The notes: generated from the letters alone by a model not told the origin. Counted from the first letter of the stretch, positions 32,384-42,135 are shown. The stretch: 64,000 nt of DNA from an uncultured Collinsella sp. (GCA_958407465.1 CATYIV010000007.1:9280-73279), one strand, 5' to 3'. Numbers and translations: made by a program.

Positions 32384-34696
32384 ATGGCTGGTAATCACTT
32401 TAAGGGCAGCGATAGCGGCCGTCCTGCAGTTCCGCCGCGTCCGAACGGGGCTGGTAAGGCCGGCACGCCGGGCGACGCTGGACAGGGCGGCTCCGGTAAG
32501 CGCGTGTCCCCGGGCGAGACGGCGATGTTTACCGCTCTGTACGAGCAGTCTCAAAAGGCAAAAAAGACCGGCCGTGCAAGAGGGAATGTCTTTGCGGGCG
32601 GTGCAACCTCCGCGTCGCAGCCGAGCGGGGCTCCTTCGGTACCTGCGAACAACGCAGGTGCTGCCAACGCCGCGAATGCCGCCGGCAACGTTAATGCCGG
32701 CAAGGCCGACAACAATACTCCCTCTGCCGGTGGCGCGGGGCTTACGGGTAACCTTGGCACGATCTACACCGGCGCCTCCGAGACTGGCACGTTCGCCCGC
32801 CTGGATGATAGCGGTGCCGAGTTTGCGGGCTCGGGTTCCAAGGAAGATTATTACGATTTTGGCTTGAACTACGGTAGCGACGCTTCGTCGAGTTCGACCT
32901 CTGACGGTCTGGTCCGTCATCGCCATCGCAAGGGCGAGGGCAAGAAGCGTCACACTGGTGCCATTATTGCCACTGTAGTCGCGGTGCTTCTCGTTGTGCT
33001 TGGCGCAAGCGGCTTTATGCTGCTTAACTCGGCAAAGACCGTAAAGAGCGAAGCGAAGGAGGCTGTCGAGATCGTCGGTGGCCTTAAGGACAAGGTCACG
33101 TCGGGCGATTTTTCGACGCTGCCTGACGACGCGGAGAAGATCGATGAACTCTGCGACAGCATGAAGGCGGAGACTTCGAGCCCGCTGTGGACGGCAGCTT
33201 CGTTTATCCCGGTGTATGGCAGTGACATCAACGCAGCCCGCACCATGATTGATGCCCTGTCCGATGTCTCGAGCAACGCGCTGGTTCCCATGGCCGACAA
33301 CCTTTCGCAGGCCACGCCCGGCAAGCTGTTCCAGGACGGCATGATTAACGTGTCCGCGCTGCAGGCGGTCGCCGATTCGCTTTCCAGCAGCTCGAAGGTG
33401 TTCAAGAGCGCCAACGAGAAGGTCCAGGGCATTGGCGATACTCATATTTCCCAGGTGACCGAGCTGGTCGATAAGGCCAAGGACGGCTTTGCCACCCTCA
33501 ACGGTGCGGTTGACGCGGCGGAGAAGGTCGCCCCCGTCCTTCCCCAGATGCTCGGCGCCAACGGCCAGACGCGCAACTACCTTATGTACGCCATGAACAA
33601 CGTCGAGATTCGTGCCTGCGGCGGCTTTGGCGGTTCGCAGGGCCTGATTTCGGTCACCGACGGTCAGATGTCGATTGGCGAGTTTGTTCCCCGCATTGGA
33701 CTCAGCGAGGATGAGGCGGTCGAGAGCGTCGACGAAGAGGATGAGGCGCTGTTCGGCAACCACAGCAACCTGTACAACTCGGGCAATACCTATTCGCCTG
33801 ATTGGCCCCGCAACTCGCAGCGTGTCGCCGCGCTGTGGAAGTCCCAGTATGGACAGGACGTTGATGGCGTCATCGGTATCGACCCGGTGTTCCTGCAGTA
33901 TCTGCTGGGCCTGGTCGGTAACGTGTCACTGCCCGACGGAACGGTTGTCGACGGCACCAACGCCGCAAAGGTCCTCATGCATGATGTGTACTGGAACTAT
34001 CCGGTCGAGGAGTCGGACGGCATCTTTGCATCCGTCGCCAGCGCTGCCTTCGACAAGGTCCTTGGCGGTATCGGCGATGTCGATGTTACGAAGCTTGTCA
34101 GCGCCGTTGAGCGCGGTGCCGAAGAGGGCCGCCTGATCGCGTGGATGAGAAACGATGATGAGCAGAATGCCATCAAAGAGACAGGCATTGACGCTTCGCT
34201 GCCCGATCCGGATGATCCGAGTGCCGATCCCGTTGCCGGCGTTTACTTTAACAACCTGAGCTTCTCCAAGCTCGACTGGTATCTGAACGCCGACACTCAG
34301 ATTGGTCAGGGCATCAAGAACGGTGACGGCACGTGCTCCTATCGCATCACCGTTACCCTGACGAACATCATGACGCAGGAGGAGGCTGGCAAGTTGCCCG
34401 ACTACGTTGCGGCGAGCGCACCCGATGCCGCGCGTGACGACGAGCGTCTGAATGTCTCGTTGTTTGCCCCGACGGGTGGCAACATCAGTGACCTTACGGT
34501 TGAGGGTACCCAGTTTGGTCTTGGTGCCGCTACGTGGCATGGAATCCCCTTCTATTCGGGCACCGTTGACCTGCATGCTGGCGAGACGACGACTATCACG
34601 TATACGCTGACCACGTCGGCCGAGGCGGGGGACAAGCCGCTTACGCTGCGTCAGACCCCTACATGCCAGGCGGCTCGCGACAGCGCGTCGGCGTAG
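32384..34696 (+). CDS. DUF4012-domain membrane-anchored surface protein
   Basis: A 770-residue protein. Residues 1-195 are a low-complexity Gly/Ala/Asn/Pro-rich region with a basic stretch (RHRHRKGEGKKRH) next to a single membrane helix (GAIIATVVAVLLVVLGASGF). Residues 230-760 lie outside the cell and match DUF4012 (IPVYGSDINAARTMIDALSD, MNNVEIRACGGFGGSQGLIS). The orientation is inferred from the positive-inside rule. DUF4012 proteins occur near envelope polysaccharide genes in Actinomycetota; the function is unknown. The ATG at 32384 follows CGAGGA. A terminator separates it from glmM. Confidence 0.83.
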   Translation: MAGNHFKGSDSGRPAVPPRPNGAGKAGTPGDAGQGGSGKRVSPGETAMFTALYEQSQKAKKTGRARGNVFAGGATSASQPSGAPSVPANNAGAANAANAAGNVNAGKADNNTPSAGGAGLTGNLGTIYTGASETGTFARLDDSGAEFAGSGSKEDYYDFGLNYGSDASSSSTSDGLVRHRHRKGEGKKRHTGAIIATVVAVLLVVLGASGFMLLNSAKTVKSEAKEAVEIVGGLKDKVTSGDFSTLPDDAEKIDELCDSMKAETSSPLWTAASFIPVYGSDINAARTMIDALSDVSSNALVPMADNLSQATPGKLFQDGMINVSALQAVADSLSSSSKVFKSANEKVQGIGDTHISQVTELVDKAKDGFATLNGAVDAAEKVAPVLPQMLGANGQTRNYLMYAMNNVEIRACGGFGGSQGLISVTDGQMSIGEFVPRIGLSEDEAVESVDEEDEALFGNHSNLYNSGNTYSPDWPRNSQRVAALWKSQYGQDVDGVIGIDPVFLQYLLGLVGNVSLPDGTVVDGTNAAKVLMHDVYWNYPVEESDGIFASVASAAFDKVLGGIGDVDVTKLVSAVERGAEEGRLIAWMRNDDEQNAIKETGIDASLPDPDDPSADPVAGVYFNNLSFSKLDWYLNADTQIGQGIKNGDGTCSYRITVTLTNIMTQEEAGKLPDYVAASAPDAARDDERLNVSLFAPTGGNISDLTVEGTQFGLGAATWHGIPFYSGTVDLHAGETTTITYTLTTSAEAGDKPLTLRQTPTCQAARDSASA

Positions 34697-34733
34697 GGTT
34701 TTTCTGGTAGCGCAGATAATCGAGTACCATTTT

Positions 34734-34766
34734 GGGGCGGACAGGCAATCTGTCCGCCCCTATTTT
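34734..34766 (+). terminator. Rho-independent terminator after the DUF4012 gene
   Basis: Perfect 10-bp stem GGGGCGGACA / TGTCCGCCCC (34734-34743, 34751-34760), then TATTTTG. Confidence 0.8.
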
Positions 34767-34779
34767 GTAAGGAGAGCGC

Positions 34780-36111
34780 ATGAAGTACTTTGGCACCGAC
34801 GGCTTTCGCGGTGAGGCCAACGTTGGGCTGACGGTAGAGCACGCTTATAAGATTGGCCGTTTTGTGGGCTGGTATTACGGCGCCAACCGCAGTGCTAAGG
34901 CGCGCGTCATCGTGGGCAAGGACACACGTCGCTCGAGTTATATGTTCGAGGCGGCGCTGGTGAGCGGTCTGGTCGCGAGCGGTGCGGACGCCTATATGCT
35001 GCACGTGATCCCGACGCCGGGCGTGGCGCATCAGACCGTGGAGGGCTGCTTCGATTGCGGCATCATGATCAGCGCGAGCCACAACCCGTTTTGCGATAAC
35101 GGCATTAAGCTCGTCAATAGCGACGGTTTTAAGATGGACGAGGACGTACTGGAGCTCATCGAGGATTACATCGATGGCAAGAGCGAAGTTCCGTTGGCCA
35201 CGGGCAACCACATCGGTGCCACGGTGGACTACATGCAGGGCCGCAACCGCTACATTGCTTCGCTCATTGCAAGTGCGAACTTTTCGCTGCAGGGCGTCAA
35301 AATCGGTATCGACTGCGCCAACGGCTCGGCTTCCTCGGTGGCCAAGCCGGTGTTTGACGCGCTCGGTGCCGACGTGCGCGTGATCAATGCCGCGCCCGAT
35401 GGCTTTAACATCAACGTCGACTGCGGCTCCACGCATATGGAGCGTCTGCAGCGCCATGTGGTGGAGCAGGGCCTGGACGTGGGCTTTGCCTACGATGGCG
35501 ATGCCGACCGCTGCCTGGCCGTGGACGAGCGCGGGCGCGTGGTCGACGGCGACCAGATCCTGTACGTGTGCGGCGTGTATCTGAACAAGCACGGGCGCCT
35601 CTCGGGCGGTACCGTGGTACCGACGATCGCCAGCAACTTTGGTCTGGTCAAGTCGCTGGAGCTTGCCGGACTGAGCGCCGTGACCAGCGGTGTGGGCGAC
35701 CGTCACGTGTATGCCAAGATGCGCGAGGGCGGCTACAGCCTGGGCGGCGAGCAGACGGGCCATACGATCTTTGGCGATATCGAGCGCACGGGCGACGGCA
35801 TTATGACTTCGCTGCGCGTGATGGAAGTGATTCGTGCCGAGCGCGAGACGCTCTCGCAGCTCACGGCTCCGTGCAAGTTGCTGCCGCAGGCGCAGGTGGC
35901 CGTGCGCGTGGCGGACAAGGACGCCGCGCTCGAGAACATGGGCGTGCAGAACGCCATCGCCGAGGCCGAGGCTGCGCTGGCAGGCGAGGGCCGCGTGCTC
36001 GTGCGCAAGAGCGGAACCGAGTCGGTTATCCGCGTGCTGGCCGAGGCGCCCGACCAAGCATCCGCCGATGCCGCCATGAAGCGCATTGCCGCCGCGCTGG
36101 AAGCTCTGTAA
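34780..36111 (+). CDS. glmM: Phosphoglucosamine mutase
   Basis: A 443-residue alpha-D-phosphohexomutase. It starts MKYFGTDGFRGEAN, has the phosphoserine loop MISASHNPF with the catalytic Ser100, the metal-binding DGDADRCLA, the sugar-binding GGEQTGH, and the phosphate-binding RKSGTESVIRV near the C-terminus. It converts glucosamine 6-phosphate to glucosamine 1-phosphate for peptidoglycan UDP-GlcNAc. Length and motifs are those of GlmM rather than phosphoglucomutase. The ATG lies 6 bases after AAGGAGAG. Confidence 0.95.
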   Translation: MKYFGTDGFRGEANVGLTVEHAYKIGRFVGWYYGANRSAKARVIVGKDTRRSSYMFEAALVSGLVASGADAYMLHVIPTPGVAHQTVEGCFDCGIMISASHNPFCDNGIKLVNSDGFKMDEDVLELIEDYIDGKSEVPLATGNHIGATVDYMQGRNRYIASLIASANFSLQGVKIGIDCANGSASSVAKPVFDALGADVRVINAAPDGFNINVDCGSTHMERLQRHVVEQGLDVGFAYDGDADRCLAVDERGRVVDGDQILYVCGVYLNKHGRLSGGTVVPTIASNFGLVKSLELAGLSAVTSGVGDRHVYAKMREGGYSLGGEQTGHTIFGDIERTGDGIMTSLRVMEVIRAERETLSQLTAPCKLLPQAQVAVRVADKDAALENMGVQNAIAEAEAALAGEGRVLVRKSGTESVIRVLAEAPDQASADAAMKRIAAALEAL

Positions 36112-36147
36112 GGTAGTCATTGGGGACGTTCTTAAACGACTAGGTGG

Positions 36148-36186
36148 AAAGGGGACGCTGCGGATTGGTTCCGCGGCGTCCCCTTT
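36148..36186. terminator. Bidirectional terminator between glmM and the M32 peptidase gene
   Basis: Stem AAAGGGGACGCTGCGG with CCGCGGCGTCCCCTTT (36148-36163, 36171-36186; one G-U pair) between convergent genes. It is preceded at 36112-36143 by words of the repeat at 4207-4264 (AGTCATTGGGGACGT, ACGACTAG). Confidence 0.8.
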
Positions 36187-36208
36187 GCGTTGGCGTGTCG
36201 GTTATGCC

Positions 36209-37792
36209 TTACAGCTCGTAGAGCGTGGTGAACTTGTCCTGCAGGTAGCTGCAGTAGTAGCGGGCATCGAACGCCATGCCGCACGCGCCCTTGATGAGCT
36301 CCGGCGCGTCCTTGGCGCGGCCCCACTGCCAAATGTGCTCGCCCAGCCAGGCGCGGACAGGTGTCAGGTCGCCGCTCGCGCAGGCGCCGTTAAGGTCGAC
36401 ACCGTCGCGGCACATGGCCGGCACAAACATGGCATCGTAGGCACTGCCCAGCGCATACGTGGGGAAGTAGCCAAACGAGCCGCCGCTCCAGTGCGTATCC
36501 TGTAGGCAGCCGTGCGTGTCGTCGGGAACGGGAATGCCCAGGTACTCATCCATAAAGCGATTCCAAAGCGCGGGGATGTCCTTGGCCGTGGCCTCGCCGG
36601 CAAACAGCATGCGCTCGATCTCGTAGCGCACCATAACGTGCAGCGGATAGGTGAGCTCGTCGGCCTCGGTGCGGATCAGCGAAGGCTGCGCGATGTTCAC
36701 GGCGTGGTAGAGCGTGTCCTCGTCGACGTCGCCGTAGACCTCGGGTGCGTGGCGGCGCAGCACCTCGAGCAGCGGTCCCATAAAGGCACGGCTGCGGCCC
36801 ACGGTGTTCTCAAAGAAGCGGCTCTGGCTCTCGTGGATGCCCATGGAGGTGCCGCCCTCCAGGCAGGTGCGCGCATAGGCGGGATTGACGCCCAGCTCGT
36901 ACATGGTGTGCCCCGCCTCGTGGATGATGCTGTAGACGTTGGAGATGCAATCGTCCTCGTAGATGTGTGTCGCGATGCGCGCGTCACCCACGGCAAAGCC
37001 CTCGCTAAACGGGTGCTCGGTAAAGGCGAGCGTGGTGTCGTCCAGGTTCAGGCCGACAAGCTTCATCAGATCGAAGCTCATGGCACGCTGGGCAGCCTCG
37101 GGCACGCGGGCATGCAAAAAGTCGGCAGCGGGCTGCTGGCCGCGCTCGCCGATGGCGTGCACGAGCGGCACGACCGTGGCCTTGACCTCCTCGCAAAACG
37201 CGTCGAAGCTCTTGGCGGAAAGGCCGCGCTCGTACTGGTCGAGCCAAACGTCGTATGGGTCGCGCTTGGGGTCCATGAGTTCGGCCTGATGCTTAAGTTG
37301 GGCGACGATTCTATCCACATAGGGCTCAAAGCTCACCCAGTCGTTGGCCGTCTTGGCCTTGTGCCACACGGCGTCGGCCTCGCAGGTGAGCCTGGTCCAG
37401 GCTTCGGCCTCCTCGGTGGGAATAACGCTTGCCTCGCGCTGGTCGCGGCCGAGCACGCGGATCTCGTCGAGCAGCTGCGGGTCGTCTACGTGTCCGCCTG
37501 CAACCGTCTCGCGCGCTAACGAGCGTACGAGCTCAACGGACTTCTCGCTGGTCAGTAGCTTGTGATGTTCGCCGGCAAGCGTGCCCATGGCGTCGGCACG
37601 GGCGGCAGCGCCGTTGGCAGGAGCAATCGTCGCTCCATCGAACTCGGCAATCTTGAGCAGGTACTCGCGAGTCCACAGCTTGCCCTCGAGTTTGCGGAAC
37701 TTTTTGACGGCCTTGTCGACTTTAGCGGCCTTGACGCTCTTGGCAGCCTTTGCCATGGCGGCCTTGGCCTTCTTATCGAGTTTCTTTCCCAT
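36209..37792 (-). CDS. M32-family metallocarboxypeptidase (thermostable carboxypeptidase 1 type)
   Basis: A 527-residue protein. The M32 zinc motif HEAGH lies in IIHEAGHTMYELG, with the downstream SMGIHESQSRFFEN that carries the third ligand, and the family segments DPYDVWLDQYERGLS and HWSGGSFGYFPTYALGS. It removes C-terminal amino acids, except after proline, from peptides in the cytosol. The first 35 residues are an extra Lys/Ala-rich helix (GKKLDKKAKAAMAKAAK) not usual in the family. AAGGA lies 7 bases before the ATG. Confidence 0.92.
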   Translation of the reverse strand: MGKKLDKKAKAAMAKAAKSVKAAKVDKAVKKFRKLEGKLWTREYLLKIAEFDGATIAPANGAAARADAMGTLAGEHHKLLTSEKSVELVRSLARETVAGGHVDDPQLLDEIRVLGRDQREASVIPTEEAEAWTRLTCEADAVWHKAKTANDWVSFEPYVDRIVAQLKHQAELMDPKRDPYDVWLDQYERGLSAKSFDAFCEEVKATVVPLVHAIGERGQQPAADFLHARVPEAAQRAMSFDLMKLVGLNLDDTTLAFTEHPFSEGFAVGDARIATHIYEDDCISNVYSIIHEAGHTMYELGVNPAYARTCLEGGTSMGIHESQSRFFENTVGRSRAFMGPLLEVLRRHAPEVYGDVDEDTLYHAVNIAQPSLIRTEADELTYPLHVMVRYEIERMLFAGEATAKDIPALWNRFMDEYLGIPVPDDTHGCLQDTHWSGGSFGYFPTYALGSAYDAMFVPAMCRDGVDLNGACASGDLTPVRAWLGEHIWQWGRAKDAPELIKGACGMAFDARYYCSYLQDKFTTLYEL

Positions 37793-37930
37793 ACCGCATC
37801 CTTAATCTCGCAGGCCGAGCGCCGCAGGCGGGTGCGCGGCCAGTTTGCACAGCTACCTGCCTTGTACCCAGCGCGAACAAAACGGAACGCGGCGATGCGC
37901 TCGCGAAATGTGTTATCCTATAGCCCAATG

Positions 37931-38210
37931 CGTTGACGGAGAGGGTTTTGCCCGCCGCGTCGCCGGCAAGAGAGGGAAGGTCATGGGCTGCAAGCCTTCC
38001 TGCGGTGGCAAGGGCCAAGCGTTCACTCCCGAGCAGCGACCTCAACGGGCACGCGGCCAGTGGCAGCAAAGTCCCAGTAGGGAAGCCGTGAGCCTCGCGA
38101 CAAGAGGCACAGAGTGGGCGCGGCGGGCCAGACATCCGCCGGGTCAAACAAGGTGGTACCGCGGAATTCAACCGTCCTTGGGCAATGTACATGCCCGAGG
38201 GCGGTTTTTT
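37931..38210 (+). promoter_or_regulatory. T-box riboswitch leader of pheST
   Basis: The hallmark T-box sequence AAGGTGGTACCGCGG lies at 38150-38164 and is followed by a terminator (stem 38172-38184 with 38192-38204, then seven Ts). Upstream is a long stem I region with GACGGAGAGGG, AGAGGGAAGG and GGGCTGCAAGCC. TTC at 38022-38024, followed by A, is the best candidate for the phenylalanine specifier codon. Uncharged tRNA-Phe would favour the antiterminator and allow pheS-pheT expression. Confidence 0.9.
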
Positions 38211-38296
38211 TGTTACCGAACCGGGCCGCGCATCCGCAACATCGGGCGGCGTCAGCCGTCCCGGAGCGCGGATGTGCGAGAGACGAAAGGGAAGAC

Positions 38297-39373
38297 ATGA
38301 GTCTGATTGATGATCTGGTCAAACTCGAGGAAGAGGCCAAGGAGCTCGTCACTAGCGCTGACGACGCCGCCAAGCTCGAGGCCGCGCGCGTTGAGCTGCT
38401 CGGCCGCAAGGGCCGTATCACCGGCCTGATGCGCATGATGGGCAAGCTCGCTCCCGAGGATCGTCCCATGATGGGCAAACGCGCCAACGAGATGCGCCAG
38501 CTGATCGAGGGCATGCTCGACGAGCGCACCACCGAGATGAAGGCCGCCGCCCTCAAGCACGCACTCGAGCACGAGGCCGTCGACATCACGCTGCCGGGCA
38601 TCCGTCCGCAGATCGGTCATCAGCACCTGATCAAGCAGATCATCGAGGAGGCCGAGGACATCTTCTGCGGCATCGGCTACACCGTCGAGTCCGGCCCCAT
38701 GGTCGATACCTCCTACTACAACTTCACCGCGCTCAACGCGCCCATGGATCACCCGAGCCGCTCGGCTCGCGACACGTTCTATGTGGTCGACAACAACCCC
38801 GGCAGCGTCGCGCATCCCGAGGCTCACGCTCACGGCGAGTCCGACGTGCTGCTGCGCACCCAGACCTCGGGCGTGCAGATCCACACCATGGAGTCGCAGA
38901 AGCCGCCCATCTACATGATCTGCCCGGGCACCGTCTACCGTCCCGACACGGCCGACGCCTGCCACCTGCCGCAGTTCAACCAGATCGAGGGCCTGGTCGT
39001 CGACGAGGGTATCACCTTTGGCGATCTTAAGGGCACGCTCGACTACTTTGTTAAGTGCATGTTTGGCGAGGATCGCAAGACGCGCTATCGCCCGCACTTC
39101 TTCCCCTTCACCGAGCCTTCCTGCGAGGTGGACGTGAGCTGCCACGTGTGCGGCGGCAAGGGCTGCAACTTCTGCAAGCACAGCGGCTGGATCGAGATCC
39201 TGGGCTGCGGCATGGTCGACCCCAACGTCCTGATCAACTGCGGCATCGACCCCGAGAAGTACACCGGCTTCGCCTTTGGTATTGGCGCCGAGCGCGTCGC
39301 GGCACTGCGCTACGATCTGCCCGACCTGCGCACGTTGATGACTGGTGACATGAGGTTCTTGAACCAGTTCTAG
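38297..39373 (+). CDS. pheS: Phenylalanyl-tRNA synthetase alpha subunit
   Basis: A 358-residue class II synthetase subunit. The N-terminal coiled coil (residues 1-85) is followed by the catalytic domain: motif 1 around GPMVDTSYYNFTALN, motif 2 in VYRPDTADACHLPQF, the Phe-binding FFPFTEPS, a CHVCGGKGCNFC cysteine cluster also known in Bacillus PheS, and motif 3 GIGAERVAALRY. With PheT it forms the alpha2-beta2 enzyme that charges tRNA-Phe. The ATG at 38297 follows AAAGGGA. It is controlled by the T-box directly upstream. Confidence 0.96.
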   Translation: MSLIDDLVKLEEEAKELVTSADDAAKLEAARVELLGRKGRITGLMRMMGKLAPEDRPMMGKRANEMRQLIEGMLDERTTEMKAAALKHALEHEAVDITLPGIRPQIGHQHLIKQIIEEAEDIFCGIGYTVESGPMVDTSYYNFTALNAPMDHPSRSARDTFYVVDNNPGSVAHPEAHAHGESDVLLRTQTSGVQIHTMESQKPPIYMICPGTVYRPDTADACHLPQFNQIEGLVVDEGITFGDLKGTLDYFVKCMFGEDRKTRYRPHFFPFTEPSCEVDVSCHVCGGKGCNFCKHSGWIEILGCGMVDPNVLINCGIDPEKYTGFAFGIGAERVAALRYDLPDLRTLMTGDMRFLNQF

Positions 39374-39436
39374 AACGCTTTCTTCTTAGTTGCAGTTTCC
39401 GGCTCAAAGCCGCATTTATGAAAGGAGACCAGTTAG

Positions 39437-41890
39437 ATGCGCGTTTCTTACGACTGGCTCAAGACCATGATCGATATTCCGGAGGATCCTAAGACCCTTT
39501 CGGACGAATACATCCGTACCGGCACTGAGGTCGAGGCGATCGACACCGTGGGCGAGTCCTTCGACCATGTGGTGACCGCCAAGGTGCTCACCAAGACCCC
39601 GCACCCCGATAGCGACCACATGTATGTGTGCTCGGTCGACGTGGGCGACAAGAATCTCGACGCCGACGGCAACCCCGCCCCGCTGCAGATCGTTTGCGGC
39701 GCGCAGAACTTTGAGGCTGGCGACCACATCGTCACGGCAATGATCGGCGCTGTGCTTCCCGGTGACGTCAAGATCAAGAAGAGCAAGCTTCGCGGCGTCG
39801 TGTCCATGGGCATGAACTGCTCTGCGCGCGAGCTCGGCCTGGGCGGCGACCACTCCGGCATCATGATCCTGCCCGAGGATACGCCCTGCGGCATGCCGTT
39901 TGCCGAGTACGTGGGCTCGAGCGACACCGTGCTCGACTGCGAGATCACGCCCAACCGCCCCGACTGCCTGTCCATGATCGGCATGGCCCGCGAAACCGGT
40001 GCCATCTTCGACCGCGATTTCCACGTTGAGCTGCCCGCCATCAAGGTCGAGACCGGCCGCGCGACCGACGACGAGCTTTCGGTCGAGATTGCCGACGAGG
40101 GCCTGTGCGACCGCTACGTCGCCCGCATCGTGCGCAACGTGAAGGTCGGCCCCTCGCCCGACTGGATGGTCAAGCGCCTCAACGCCCTGGGCGTGCGCCC
40201 ACACAACAACATCGTCGACATCACCAACTACGTGATGATGCTCACCGGTCAGCCGCTGCACGCCTTTGACCTGGACACCTTTGCCGAGCGCGATGGCCAT
40301 CGCCGCGTGGTGGTTCGCGCCGCCCAGCAGGATGAGAAGTTCACGACCCTCGACGGCGAGGAGCGCACGCTCGACGCCGGCATGGGCCTCATCACCGACG
40401 GCAAGCGTCCCGTGGCGCTGGCCGGTGTCATGGGCGGCATGGATTCCGAGATCGAGGACGATACCGTCGATGTGATGGTCGAGAGCGCCTGCTTCAACGC
40501 CGGCCGCACCTCGCACACCAGCCGTGACCTGTCGCTGATCTCCGACGCCTCCATCCGCTTTGAGCGCCAGGTCGACGAGACCGGCTGCGTGGACGTCGCC
40601 AATGTGACGTGCGCGCTTATCGAGGAGATCGCCGGCGGCGAGGTCGCCCCCGGCTATGTGGACGTGTTCCCCGCGCCCAAGACCATCGACAGCATCAAGC
40701 TGCGCCTGGCCCGCGTGCACGCCATCTGCGGTGCCGACATCGAGCCCGACTTTATCGAGCGCTCGCTCACCCGCCTGGGCTGCACCGTCGAGCGCGACGG
40801 CGAGGACTTTATGATCACGCCGCCGAGCTTCCGTCCCGACCTGCCGCGTGAGATCGACCTGATCGAGGAGGTCCTGCGCCTATGGGGCATGGGTCGCGTC
40901 ACGGCAACCATTCCGGCTGCCAAGAACCACATCGGCGGTCTGACGCGCGAGCAGAAGCTTACCCGCAAGGTCGGCGAGATCCTGCGCGCCTGTGGCCTCA
41001 ACGAGACCACGACCTTTGGCTTTGCTGCCCCGGGCGACCTGGAGAAGATTGGCATGTCCACCGAGGGCCGCGGCTGCCCCGTGGTTCTCATGAACCCGCT
41101 GGTGGCCGAGCAGACCGAGATGCGCCGTTCGCTGCTGCCGGGCCTGCTGCAATCCGTGGCCTATAACGAGGCCCACGGCACGCCCAACGTGCACCTGTAC
41201 GAGGTCGGCAGCTTGTTCCACGGTCGCGAGAACGCCAGCCTGCCCAAGGAGACCAAGTCCGTAGCGGGCGTGCTCTCGGGCCAGTGGAGCGAGCAGTCTT
41301 GGAGCATGAAGTACCGCAAGCTGCGTTTCTTCTTTGGCAAGGGCATCGTTGAGGAGCTGCTTGCCCAGCTGCGCATCGAGAAGGTTCGCTTCCGTCCCGT
41401 CGAGGGCGAGAGCTATGCCTTCCTGCAGCCGGGTCGTGCTGCCGAGGTTCTGTCCGGCGGCACTGTGCTGGGCTGGGTCGGCGAGATTCACCCCGAGGCG
41501 CGCGAGGCGATGGGCATCGACGAGGTCGTCGTTGCCTTTGAGCTCGACCTGGACAAGCTGATTAAGGGCGCCCGCAATCAGGAGAACTACCGCGAGTTCT
41601 CGCAGTACCCGGCTGTTGAGCACGACCTTGCTATCGTGGTCGACAACTCCGTGACCTGCGAGGATCTTGAGCGCCGCATTACCAGCGCCGGCGGCAAGCT
41701 GCTCGAGGGCGTGCGCCTGTTCGACGTCTACCGCGATCCCATCCGCATCGGAGCGGGCAAGAAGTCCATGGCCTTTGCGCTTACGTATCGCTCCGACGAC
41801 CACACGCTCACCAGCGAAGAGGTCGAGAAGGCGCACCAGAAGATCGTCACCAAGGTGTGCAAGGGCGTAAACGGCGAGGTCCGCGGCTAG
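39437..41890 (+). CDS. pheT: Phenylalanyl-tRNA synthetase beta subunit
   Basis: An 817-residue subunit with the full bacterial layout: N-terminal B1 start MRVSYDWLK, an EMAP-like tRNA-binding domain (about 40-155; TPHPDSDHMYVC, QIVCGAQNF), the B3/B4 editing region (about 210-385; TNYVMMLTGQPLHAFD), B5 (about 405-475), the synthetase-like core, and a C-terminal FDX-ACB domain (about 720-817; REFSQYPAVEHDLAIVVD). AAAGGAG lies 9 bases before the ATG. It is 63 bases after pheS in the same operon. Confidence 0.96.
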   Translation: MRVSYDWLKTMIDIPEDPKTLSDEYIRTGTEVEAIDTVGESFDHVVTAKVLTKTPHPDSDHMYVCSVDVGDKNLDADGNPAPLQIVCGAQNFEAGDHIVTAMIGAVLPGDVKIKKSKLRGVVSMGMNCSARELGLGGDHSGIMILPEDTPCGMPFAEYVGSSDTVLDCEITPNRPDCLSMIGMARETGAIFDRDFHVELPAIKVETGRATDDELSVEIADEGLCDRYVARIVRNVKVGPSPDWMVKRLNALGVRPHNNIVDITNYVMMLTGQPLHAFDLDTFAERDGHRRVVVRAAQQDEKFTTLDGEERTLDAGMGLITDGKRPVALAGVMGGMDSEIEDDTVDVMVESACFNAGRTSHTSRDLSLISDASIRFERQVDETGCVDVANVTCALIEEIAGGEVAPGYVDVFPAPKTIDSIKLRLARVHAICGADIEPDFIERSLTRLGCTVERDGEDFMITPPSFRPDLPREIDLIEEVLRLWGMGRVTATIPAAKNHIGGLTREQKLTRKVGEILRACGLNETTTFGFAAPGDLEKIGMSTEGRGCPVVLMNPLVAEQTEMRRSLLPGLLQSVAYNEAHGTPNVHLYEVGSLFHGRENASLPKETKSVAGVLSGQWSEQSWSMKYRKLRFFFGKGIVEELLAQLRIEKVRFRPVEGESYAFLQPGRAAEVLSGGTVLGWVGEIHPEAREAMGIDEVVVAFELDLDKLIKGARNQENYREFSQYPAVEHDLAIVVDNSVTCEDLERRITSAGGKLLEGVRLFDVYRDPIRIGAGKKSMAFALTYRSDDHTLTSEEVEKAHQKIVTKVCKGVNGEVRG

Positions 41891-41997
41891 GGCTTGCGCT
41901 GGGTATAGGTCAGCGGTGGCTGCCGCCGAGTCCTACGTGATTGCTATGCTCGGTATAAGGCACTGCTGAGCCTGCATATATGACACGCGCATTACAT

Positions 41998-42033
41998 AAC
42001 GGCGTGCTGCTTTGTCGGCAGCGCGCCGTTTTG
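41998..42033 (+). terminator. Rho-independent terminator after pheT
   Basis: Stem AACGGCGTGCTGC / GCAGCGCGCCGTT (41998-42010, 42018-42030; one G-U pair), then TTTG. Confidence 0.75.
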
Positions 42034-42034
42034 C

Positions 42035-42078
42035 TATGATAGCCCGCGGCGTGTTACGAATCTGACAATACGTAACAC
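42035..42078 (+). promoter_or_regulatory. Promoter and NikR-type operator of the Ni/Co ECF transporter
   Basis: GTGTTAC (42051-42057), a 14-base spacer and GTAACAC (42072-42078) make a perfect inverted repeat of the GTGTTAC-N13/14-GTAACAC type described for NikR in several bacterial groups. A -10-like TATGAT lies at 42035-42040 and a TTTGTC at 42011-42016, so the operator would cover the transcription start. Confidence 0.65.
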
Positions 42079-42135
42079 TGACAAGGTGATTCAGGCGGCG
42101 TTGCAATTCCGTGCGCCGACAACCGGGAGGCGTAC

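Noticed and set aside
41891..42135. Cobalamin riboswitch before the CbiM-type gene
   Set aside because: The gap is short and lacks the B12-box; it is filled by a terminator and the NikR-like palindrome.
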